A model generated the notes under the pieces. That model was not told the origin of the DNA, ran no database searches, and worked only from the letters and a program-made list of their open reading frames with translations. This document shows positions 1 to 6,098 of a stretch of 7,076 nt of DNA, piece after piece. Every line of letters begins with the position of its first letter. Within the stretch, counting starts at the first letter, position 1. Location of the stretch: contig JAAKFB010000091.1 of NCBI GenBank assembly GCA_011065235.1, positions 1 through 7,076 on the forward strand, read 5' to 3'. Made by a program: the position numbers and the translations under genes. This DNA is from Chlamydiota bacterium (GTDB taxonomy: Bacteria; Chlamydiota; Chlamydiia; Chlamydiales; Rhabdochlamydiaceae).

Positions 1-229
1 CGGCTTGTTCTTTTTTCAAGCTGCCTGCATGTTTTAATGCCTCAGGGAGACATTTGAGCAAGTTGTCCATCTCTTTCGGGTTTAAATTTGGGACCAATGC
101 ATTGAGGTCAGAGAGGGTTTGGGAAATTTCCTTTAAGGGGGTTTTTTCAGAGCAATCTTGAATATTAACCAAAAGTTCACGAAAAACACTTAGATCGGAT
201 CCAAAGGGGACAGTTAGTGGAATAATCAT
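1..229 (-). CDS. 5' part of an unrecognised protein gene, cut by the window edge
   Basis: An open frame starts with ATG at 229-227 and stays open for 76 codons to the left end of the window, so only the N-terminus is visible. An AAGGA ribosome binding site (complement of 238-242) lies 8 nt before the ATG, which supports a real start. The protein begins MIIPLTVPFGSDLSVFRELL and continues as a soluble-looking, leucine-rich, mostly helical sequence with no signal peptide or membrane segment in the visible part. I do not recognise the family. It is separated from tamB by 320 bp, so it probably has its own promoter. The good start context and long open frame make the gene likely; its function cannot be stated. 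Confidence 0.72.
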   Translation of the reverse strand, partial: MIIPLTVPFGSDLSVFRELLVNIQDCSEKTPLKEISQTLSDLNALVPNLNPKEMDNLLKCLPEALKHAGSLKKEQA

Positions 230-549
230 GAAATTTTTCCTTTTCGAAACCTTTTTACTTCAACGACAAATATTTTATAGATTCCCAGAAATTTTTAGAA
301 CTCAATTTTTAGACTTGGCTTTTTTGATCGCAACTTAAAAGCAATCCTTTTAACTCGGTGAGACTGAGATGGTGCTTACAAAGTCATCTCATTGCTCATT
401 AGAGTAATCTTTTTCCCTATGGGAATTTGTAAACACCTTCTGGCATGATTACCTCAGCTTAGAAATTCTTAGGGACGAAAAGGCAAGAAATGACTAAAAC
501 AGAACTTGCAAATTTTAATGCAATTTTTAACCACAGAATGATTTTTTTA
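230..549. other. Intergenic region between tamB and the left-edge gene
   Basis: I see no convincing gene in these 320 bp. The contents are short AT-rich inverted repeats: TTAAAAG/CTTTTAA (335-341 and 347-353, loop 5), TGAGATG/CATCTCA (365-371 and 385-391, loop 13), TTCCC/GGGAA (413-417 and 421-425) and TTGCA/TGCAA (506-510 and 519-523). None has the GC-rich stem plus T-run of a clear intrinsic terminator for tamB. A weak promoter-like pair for the left gene is TATAAA (complement of 274-279) with TTGAGT (complement of 300-305), but the 20-nt spacing is too long for a good sigma-70 site. Confidence 0.5.
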
Positions 550-3500
550 TCAGTAGTGGTGGTGCCATTTGAGAGAGAATTTGCCTTGCTGGGTCTCATT
601 GACCTCGGCCTGTAGCTTAATCCCTTTTTTGAGGTCAACTTCAACTGAGACGTTGCGGCTCTCTACGCCTTGGGAAAGGGTGAGCATCAATCCGTGCATC
701 AGATATTTGCCGATTTGGAGCGATAGTTTTTCTGGATCATTTTCATTAGTGACGATTGTGAGTCGATCGATTCCGAGTGATTTACGGATTTTGCCGAGTA
801 TGTCCGGCGCTGCATTGCCCGATAGAGAAATGACTGTTTGCGCGAGCTGAATCGCTTGCGCAGCCGAGATCTGCGAGACATCTTCGTTAAAGAGAATTTG
901 GGAGAGGATAGAGCCCGTGGGGAGTTGAGGACTCGACTGGAAGGAAAGTTTGGGTGCCGAAAAGGGACCTCGCAAGAGAACGGTGACATTGACATTGGGA
1001 AGTTCACAATCTCCACTGAGGGAAATATAGGCACTTGGCGTGGGCTTGTCATTGAAAATGAGCTCACCTTGTGTCAGGTCGAACACTTTCCCCGAAAAGA
1101 TGTAGTCTCCCTTCACGAGCTGGAGTGTTCCCTTGGCGACAATATCGGTATATGTTCCAGAGATATGGAGCTTGCCTTTGAGCTCGGCAGAGAGGCCTCG
1201 TCCTTCGACATAGGCTTTTGAAGGAACATCGAGATCGAGATCGAGTATGAGTGGGGAGACGGCAGGAGACGTGACTTTTTGCCGACTGATTGCCTCAGGT
1301 GGATTCACAAAGGTGATCGGCAATTGGGGAAGCACTGTAGGCAGCTGATCGAGAATGCTGAAGGTAGCTTCAGCAACTTTGAGTTTTCCCTTTGCAGTTG
1401 CTCCAAGACGGTCTCCACTGATATCCAAAATCCCACTGAAATTCCCCTTGATCGTATCGAAAGATACCGTGTCGAGCTGGTGGAGTTTTGCTGTGAGTGA
1501 AAAAGGGAAATTTTGCTTGGGGCTAAGAAGGATGTCTCCAGTTGCAGTGACACTGCCTTTTTCCCCATCTTTTGCAGACAGAGCTGTGATCGAAATGGTT
1601 TGTTTGTTGGCACTTGCCTTGGCGGCAATTTCGCGCAGGTAGGTCCCTGTATAGTAATTCTCGTAGTTGCCATCTTGGATTTCGAGTTCTCCTTGGAGTG
1701 CGGGATTTTCAAGGGTTTTAGAGCAATGAAGCCGCGTAGAGAGCCATCCCGTGATACGTTGATGGCCAATATTGATGAAATTGAAGAGATCTTCGAGTCT
1801 GCCCTCTGCGACGAGTTGGCTCGAAAAGGCCTTCTTGGGGTTGACTTTCACCTGGAAAGGAAAATGCTGGTACTGGATGGGAAAGCTTCCAGAAAAATGG
1901 AGAAATTGCTCGTCTTGAACTTTGAGCTCGCCATGCACTTGGGCGATTTGATCGCTCAGGTGAACTTGCAAGGATCCTTTTGTCGTTAGGGAATTGTGGT
2001 TTCCTTCTGCAAGGACATGAGCTCTTCGAAGTGCAACATGGCAATTTCCCTGGATGCTGTTTTCCCAAGAGAGAAGATCGATGTCACAAGAACCGATTCC
2101 CGCCAAGGAGAAGTGCTTATGGGGCAGCGGGATGAATTCGAGGGGAAACTCTTCTGCCTTTATCTTGATGAGAGTGGTGGATTTGTTCAAATCGATCCGC
2201 GAAAAGAGATGACCACGGGCAATATCCAGCGAAAGATTGCTCATTTTGAAGTGGTCGGTATTCCATTCGAGAGAAAAAGGCTCACAAAGAGAAAAGGGCT
2301 TATTAAATGCGTATCCCTCAAAATCGTTGACGTTGAGAAAAATTCCTCCTCCCCGTTTTTGCCAGCTTCCCTTGCTAATGACTTTGAAGGGATCTTTCCA
2401 GTTGCCTTTAATTGACACTTCGAAAGGGGAGGCATGTGGTTCAAATGTCGATTTGATTTCGACATCAGAGAACTCTACCTGGGCCGAAGCGATCTTTTGC
2501 CCTTCAATGGAAAATTCCCCACGCAAATCTCCAAATAAATCAAAAAGGGAACTTTCCACTGTAAGAAGATCACATGTGGTGTCGTAGATCCCAAACTCTT
2601 CGACTTCGACTTGACACTTCAAATCTTGAAATTCAGAAAATGACTGAAAATCGATTTTTGCTCCTAAACGCCCTTTCAAATACGAATCAGGCAGAAGGGG
2701 GCGGAGTATTTTGAGATCGTGGATTTGAGAAAATATACAACCTTCCAGGCATTTTAAACTGCGTCCAAAGTCGAGCTTGCCGAAAAAGTGCATCTGGGGC
2801 CCATCGACTTGAAAATCATCAATTGAGATGAGATGGCAACTTGGTGTGAAACGAAAATCGCATTTCCCCTCTATTGGAATTTCGGAATGTCCCCCTTCAA
2901 ATTGGGCATTTCCTTCCCACCAGGTTTTCTTCCGTTTGGCTTCAAATTGAAAAGTCGAGTCCTTCAAGAGGTGATTTTGAATGACCAATCCTTCTGCAAA
3001 GCAATTGAAAACCGCAGTATCTTTGGTGATTTGAGCTGTCCCCATCAGATTTCCCTTAGAAAAGAAGGAATTAAAAACCGAAAGATTAGGGATGTGAAAC
3101 GAGAGGTTGCCCTCCTCGATTGTAAAATCGGGAAGAACATTTCCATCAAGACGGATGTAGAGGTCATCTCCTTCTAGAAGAAAATGAGAAATATGGATGA
3201 TCCGCTTACTCTTGAGATTGATTTCCCCTTTTGCGACCCCGTCGAAGGGGAGTCCATCGAGCCGCCCACCCAGAAATTTCAGATAGCTGATATCCACATG
3301 CTTTTTGAATAGAGGCATTATGGAAAAGCGCATTTTCACTTGATCGATATCGAGGATGTGTTCTTGCCATTTTGCAGAAATTCCTTTGAGCGTCCATTCA
3401 AGAGGAAGATTTCCATCCAAAGAACGGATCTCAAGCTGGATCCCTTCATCTTGTGCAGATGCAATCAATGCCTTTTTGATCTGGTTTTTGACTAAGGGAG

Positions 3501-3570
3501 ATTGCATGCAGAAAACAGCGCCAAATAGCAAAAGAAAAACAGTGAGAAAAAATCGAATCAAAAATTTCAA
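550..3570 (-). CDS. tamB: TamB-like inner-membrane-anchored translocation/lipid-transport protein (DUF490 C-terminal domain)
   Basis: With the start chosen here the protein has about 1006 aa. It opens with a signal-anchor helix (MKFLIRFFLTVFLLLFGAVF), continues with hundreds of residues of repetitive beta-strand sequence of the AsmA/TamB groove type, and ends in a TamB_C (DUF490) domain over roughly the last 350 residues. Family hallmarks there are the stretch around LPTGSILSQILFNEDVSQIS and AAQAIQLAQ (about residues 883-911), then LSLQIGKYL, and a final strand ending FSLKWHHHY. TamB spans the periplasm and works with outer-membrane TamA in envelope assembly; family members also act as bridge-like lipid carriers. 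It is shorter than E. coli TamB (about 1259 aa). The frame extends upstream to TTG at 3603 and GTG at 3600. I prefer TTG at 3570-3568: it overlaps the tamA TGA (TTGA), has AGGG 8 nt upstream, and puts the signal-anchor at the N-terminus. Family assignment is firm; the exact start is inferred. Confidence 0.93.
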   Translation of the reverse strand: MKFLIRFFLTVFLLLFGAVFCMQSPLVKNQIKKALIASAQDEGIQLEIRSLDGNLPLEWTLKGISAKWQEHILDIDQVKMRFSIMPLFKKHVDISYLKFLGGRLDGLPFDGVAKGEINLKSKRIIHISHFLLEGDDLYIRLDGNVLPDFTIEEGNLSFHIPNLSVFNSFFSKGNLMGTAQITKDTAVFNCFAEGLVIQNHLLKDSTFQFEAKRKKTWWEGNAQFEGGHSEIPIEGKCDFRFTPSCHLISIDDFQVDGPQMHFFGKLDFGRSLKCLEGCIFSQIHDLKILRPLLPDSYLKGRLGAKIDFQSFSEFQDLKCQVEVEEFGIYDTTCDLLTVESSLFDLFGDLRGEFSIEGQKIASAQVEFSDVEIKSTFEPHASPFEVSIKGNWKDPFKVISKGSWQKRGGGIFLNVNDFEGYAFNKPFSLCEPFSLEWNTDHFKMSNLSLDIARGHLFSRIDLNKSTTLIKIKAEEFPLEFIPLPHKHFSLAGIGSCDIDLLSWENSIQGNCHVALRRAHVLAEGNHNSLTTKGSLQVHLSDQIAQVHGELKVQDEQFLHFSGSFPIQYQHFPFQVKVNPKKAFSSQLVAEGRLEDLFNFINIGHQRITGWLSTRLHCSKTLENPALQGELEIQDGNYENYYTGTYLREIAAKASANKQTISITALSAKDGEKGSVTATGDILLSPKQNFPFSLTAKLHQLDTVSFDTIKGNFSGILDISGDRLGATAKGKLKVAEATFSILDQLPTVLPQLPITFVNPPEAISRQKVTSPAVSPLILDLDLDVPSKAYVEGRGLSAELKGKLHISGTYTDIVAKGTLQLVKGDYIFSGKVFDLTQGELIFNDKPTPSAYISLSGDCELPNVNVTVLLRGPFSAPKLSFQSSPQLPTGSILSQILFNEDVSQISAAQAIQLAQTVISLSGNAAPDILGKIRKSLGIDRLTIVTNENDPEKLSLQIGKYLMHGLMLTLSQGVESRNVSVEVDLKKGIKLQAEVNETQQGKFSLKWHHHY

Positions 3571-5333
3571 AATGTCTGCCCTAAACTCACAAATATCCAC
3601 CAATGAGGATCTATTCCCTCACGTCGATTCAAAGGAAAAGCGACGTCGAGACGCAGAGGACCCACTAAAGAATAATACCGGACGCCCATTCCGGTAGATT
3701 TACGCCACTTTCCCTTAAAAGTGGGCAATTGTTCTAGATATACGTTACCCATATCGAAAAAAGGGACAATCCCAAAATACTTTGAAACTCGAAAACGGGG
3801 TTCTAGACTGTAGTAGACAGCAGAGCGCCCCCCAATGGGTTTGTCATCGTCATCTAGAGGAGAAACAGTATAATATTTATATCCACGTAGATTGTCCTCT
3901 GATCCTCCAAAAAACCGGTTAGGGACGGGAATCGACCCAATCCCATTGCTAAAAATGGTTCCAAGAGTGATTTTTTGAGCTAATACTAGTGTGTCTTCGC
4001 CAAATATTGGAAGATAGGAGCTCAATGACAAAACTTGGGAATAATAGAAATCGGCGATATCTTTGATGTTGATAGCGGGAACGCTTCGGTATTCAAAGCG
4101 GATTCCAGAGATGGGATTGAGGAAATCACAGACATTTGTCCATCGCAAATAGAGTGGACCTTCGACTAGCAGGAAATTGCCATTGTCAACACTGTTTGTG
4201 ACCATCAAGTACTCGAGTTTCGGCCCCGCAGAAAAGGAAAAATGATCCCCTATCTGACGGTCGAAACGGTTGAAAAAACTATACGATTGCATGCGATAGG
4301 GTTTGATCGACTCATGATGGGCCTGGGCTTGCATAATATAATTTTGATCCACGCGATGAAAATTGGGGATGAGATAGGAGGCGATCCCAGAGTGATTGCG
4401 TTGAGCGATGTCGGCTTGGATCATGATTTTTCTTCCTAATCCCCCCACATTGCGGTTTTCCCAGCCAATCGTCCCTCCTGGACCATAAGTGGTCTGGTAG
4501 CTTGTCCCTAAGCTGATACTTTTGTGCTTGGTTTCAGCCACTTCGACTTTCATCGGAAGAAGAGCCTCATTCTCTAGGCGTTCCCCATGTGTGATGTAAA
4601 CCGAACTAAAGAGGGATGTATCCATTAAAGCTTGCTGCATTCCCTCCACAAGACAGCTGTTGTAAGGATCATTTTCAAGCCATTGGATTTGCTGTTCAAT
4701 TAAGGAACTGCTGACCGAAACATTTCCCTCGATAGAGATCGACCCAAAGTGAGATAGAGGTCCTGTATCGATGAGGAGAAAGACCTTCACCTTTTTTGTT
4801 ATCCCATCAGCGACGATTTCCCGGTTTTTGACTGTAGCTAAGGGATAGCCCCTCTCCGAGAGAATCTGCAACGCACAGAGTTCACTATCAAGGATTTTTT
4901 TTGTTTCAGCTGGATCTCCAATGTCAATGCCGAGCTCTTCAAGCTTTAAATAGTCGCATTTATTAGATGTTTGGACATCATATTCGATCTGGTATTCCTG
5001 AATCCTATATAGGGGACCGGGATCGATATCAATGTGCACATCGTAGTTGCTCAAGTTCTCATCGATACGAATATCCACCTGGGCTTCGAGGTAGCCATGA
5101 GCGTGCAAGGTATGGATGAGCTCGGGGACGTCTGATTCTGCGCGAAAGCGCAAGGCATTGATGGAAGAGGGGGGCTTTTTTCTCAAAGTGACGAGCTGAG
5201 AGGAGGAGCGGAGGGTCTTGAGCGTTTTGGGATCATCCAAGCCCTCAAAATCGACTGAATACGAGATACCCGCGCCCCACAAGGTGGCGGGTAAAATAAA
5301 ACTAAAAGTCGCTTTTTTCCATAGAGAAGCCAT
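3567..5333 (-). CDS. tamA: TamA-like Omp85 outer-membrane protein with POTRA domains
   Basis: This is a 588-aa protein with an N-terminal signal peptide (about residues 1-21, MASLWKKATFSFILPATLWG). Three POTRA-like domains follow (about 25-105, 110-192, 195-268), then a 16-strand-type Omp85 beta-barrel (269-588). Barrel hallmarks are FFGGSEDNLRGY (474-485, containing the conserved RGY of the barrel lid loop), GGRS (501-504), FFDMGNVY (525-532), GVRYYSLVGPLRLDVAFPL (550-568) and a C-terminal strand ending in Phe, as expected for recognition by the BAM complex. Length and three POTRAs match TamA (E. coli 577 aa) better than BamA (five POTRAs, about 800 aa), and a TamB partner follows directly with coding overlap. 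The ATG at 5333 is preceded in frame by TTG at 5336. GAGGAG (complement of 5347-5352) lies 13 nt before the ATG and 10 nt before the TTG, so either could be used; only one residue differs. Confidence 0.94.
   Translation of the reverse strand: MASLWKKATFSFILPATLWGAGISYSVDFEGLDDPKTLKTLRSSSQLVTLRKKPPSSINALRFRAESDVPELIHTLHAHGYLEAQVDIRIDENLSNYDVHIDIDPGPLYRIQEYQIEYDVQTSNKCDYLKLEELGIDIGDPAETKKILDSELCALQILSERGYPLATVKNREIVADGITKKVKVFLLIDTGPLSHFGSISIEGNVSVSSSLIEQQIQWLENDPYNSCLVEGMQQALMDTSLFSSVYITHGERLENEALLPMKVEVAETKHKSISLGTSYQTTYGPGGTIGWENRNVGGLGRKIMIQADIAQRNHSGIASYLIPNFHRVDQNYIMQAQAHHESIKPYRMQSYSFFNRFDRQIGDHFSFSAGPKLEYLMVTNSVDNGNFLLVEGPLYLRWTNVCDFLNPISGIRFEYRSVPAINIKDIADFYYSQVLSLSSYLPIFGEDTLVLAQKITLGTIFSNGIGSIPVPNRFFGGSEDNLRGYKYYTVSPLDDDDKPIGGRSAVYYSLEPRFRVSKYFGIVPFFDMGNVYLEQLPTFKGKWRKSTGMGVRYYSLVGPLRLDVAFPLNRREGIDPHWWIFVSLGQTF
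3579..3582 (-). promoter_or_regulatory. Ribosome binding site supporting the TTG start of tamB
   Basis: AGGG on the minus strand lies inside the last codons of tamA, 8 nt before TTG 3570-3568. That TTG shares its last two bases with the tamA stop codon (TTGA). This is the layout of translational coupling, and it is why the shorter tamB start is preferred over TTG 3603 or GTG 3600. Confidence 0.5.
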
Positions 5334-5346
5334 CAAAAATATGATG

Positions 5347-5352
5347 CTCCTC
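5347..5352 (-). promoter_or_regulatory. Ribosome binding site of tamA
   Basis: GAGGAG on the minus strand is the only strong Shine-Dalgarno sequence before tamA. It is 13 nt from ATG 5333, slightly long, and 10 nt from the in-frame TTG 5336. It lies between the left end of the nested element block (5376) and the gene, so the insertion left it intact. Confidence 0.6.
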
Positions 5353-5413
5353 TAAAGAGTAAAATTCAATCCTCTAGCTCACATTCCGCACCAGAGGTGT
5401 TTTAGATTCGAAT

Positions 5414-5416
5414 TTA
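5414..5416. repeat. Left TTA flank of the inner element (candidate target duplication)
   Basis: TTA here is matched by TTA at 5581-5583 immediately after the right GGGCCC end. Keeping a single TTA and joining the flanks rebuilds a hairpin of the outer element, which supports reading this as a target-site duplication. Three bases alone would be weak evidence. Confidence 0.55.
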
Positions 5417-5580
5417 GGGCCCGTAAAGAAATAACTTGGGCAATCCTCGAGGGAAAAATCGATTCATCTCCCGACGATTTTCCCTTGTAGATATTGCAGG
5501 AATATCTACTGCGGAAAAATCCTCAAGATCTGAACCGTTTTCCTGCTCGAGGATTGCCTAAGTTATTTCTTTACGGGCCC
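5417..5580. mobile_element. Inner palindromic MITE-like element, complete copy
   Basis: This 164-bp element starts and ends with GGGCCC and has 35-nt terminal inverted repeats (5417-5451 and 5546-5580) differing at one position (G5438 opposite T5559). It is flanked by TTA on both sides (5414-5416 and 5581-5583), which looks like a 3-bp target duplication. Three hairpins lie inside: GGGAAAAATCG/CGATTTTCCC (5451-5461, 5475-5484, one bulged A), a perfect GTAGATATT/AATATCTAC with a GCAGG loop (5487-5509), and GGAAAA/TTTTCC (5513-5518, 5538-5543). Together they form a stem with three arms. It encodes no protein, so it would need a transposase supplied elsewhere. A near-identical partial copy lies at 6956-7076 in the same orientation. 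Confidence 0.82.
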
Positions 5581-5583
5581 TTA
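5581..5583. repeat. Right TTA flank of the inner element (candidate target duplication)
   Basis: This is the partner of the TTA at 5414-5416. The next bases, GCTG-TGTTT-CAGC (5584-5596), form the top of a hairpin whose lower 5' strand (AATTTA, 5411-5416) is now on the far side of the inner element. Confidence 0.55.
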
Positions 5584-5708
5584 GCTGTGTTTCAGCTGAA
5601 TTTGCAAATTTTGCGGCAATATTAAGGAATATTGCCCAGAATTTGTCAAATTTAGATCAAAATTCAGATAAATCGAAGATGAAATGGCTCTGGTGCGGAA
5701 TGTGAGCT

Positions 5709-6098
5709 CTAGTATCGATGCTTTTTCTTAGAGTGGTTGTTGTGGTACCTATTTCGCCATTCTAGATATGTGGATTTATCAGAAAAGAAGATTCCCGAGT
5801 AAAATTGAGGTCCTTTCCAACCATCAGATATTTTAGTGGGTTTAGGTTGCTCTTGCTCTTCCATAGGAAGAGTTTCCTCTGAAAATAGATCTTCGGCTTG
5901 GACGATCTCATCGCTTTCTATCTCTTCGATTTCAGTGAAGATCGATTTCTCGACCAAAGGTTGCTTTTGAACAACGAGTGTTAACGGATTGATAGTAGTG
6001 ATGGGTTTTTTTAAAATGGAGCCTTTAAATTTGTAACCACTTGCTAATACAAGAGATAATGAAAGAAAAATAGGAAGTGCCAGGATTTTAGTATTCAT
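5709..6098 (-). CDS. Small exported protein 2, paralogue of the upstream gene; family not recognised
   Basis: This is a 129-aa protein. It has an N-terminal signal peptide (MNTKILALPIFLSLSLVLASG), a basic stretch, an acidic Glu-rich middle (about residues 55-85) and a C-terminal motif starting GWKGPQFYSGIFFSDKSTYL and followed by EWR and a Lys/His-rich tail. Signal peptide and C-terminal motif align without gaps to the upstream gene (GWAGPGKYSGVYFSSK, then Y-x2-WR-x3-H), but this copy lacks the acidic tandem repeats. The ATG overlaps the upstream TGA as ATGA, and AAGGA (complement of 6105-6109) sits 6 nt before it, inside the upstream gene. There is no lipobox cysteine, so it should be released to the periplasm or secreted rather than lipidated. 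The TAG stop lies directly against the outer palindromic element. I do not recognise the family; the paralogy and start are clear. Confidence 0.85.
   Translation of the reverse strand: MNTKILALPIFLSLSLVLASGYKFKGSILKKPITTINPLTLVVQKQPLVEKSIFTEIEEIESDEIVQAEDLFSEETLPMEEQEQPKPTKISDGWKGPQFYSGIFFSDKSTYLEWRNRYHNNHSKKKHRY

Larger units (their letters stand above)
5376..5708. mobile_element. Outer palindromic MITE-like element, interrupted by a second element
   Basis: The ends are perfect 21-nt inverted repeats (5376-5396 and 5688-5708, beginning AGCTCACATTCCGC and ending GCGGAATGTGAGCT). The stem continues imperfectly inwards (5397-5416 against 5669-5687) with G-T wobbles, one tandem GA/AG mismatch and a TTCGA/TCGAA block. 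The right half holds a long hairpin, GGCAATATT-AAGG-AATATTGCC (5615-5636), extended by CAAATT/AATTTG (5605-5610, 5640-5645). There is no open frame worth calling. The inner element at 5417-5580 splits it; without that insert and one TTA it would be 166 bp. The right end abuts the stop codon of the 129-aa gene. CTCTAG occurs at both ends (5372-5377, 5707-5712), so a target duplication is possible, but it overlaps the inverted repeats and its length is ambiguous. Mobility is inferred from structure only. Confidence 0.7.

Noticed and set aside
506..523. TTGCA/TGCAA hairpin downstream of tamB as a terminator
   Set aside because: The stem is only 5 bp with an 8-nt loop, and the following minus-strand sequence GTTCTGTTTTAG is a poor T-tract.
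550..564. HHH near the tamB C-terminus as an engineered His tag
   Set aside because: There are only three histidines followed by Tyr, in a natural final strand; no vector-like sequence follows.
459..644. 61-codon minus-strand frame with a hydrophobic C-terminal half
   Set aside because: It overlaps the end of tamB in another frame, lacks a ribosome binding site worth noting, and its hydrophobic part comes from AT-rich intergenic sequence.
569..2587. Several plus-strand open frames of 70-160 codons and minus-strand frames in other phases
   Set aside because: All lie inside tamB, whose frame has clear domain signatures. Their translations show no recognisable motif and look like shadows of the real frame.
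3206..3697. Short frames overlapping the tamA/tamB junction
   Set aside because: They are antisense or out-of-frame shadows of two genes with strong family evidence.
5417..5580. A tRNA or other classical RNA gene, suggested by the clover-like fold
   Set aside because: Length, arm positions and loop sequences do not fit tRNA (no T-loop or anticodon arm layout), and terminal inverted repeats plus TTA flanks fit an insertion better.
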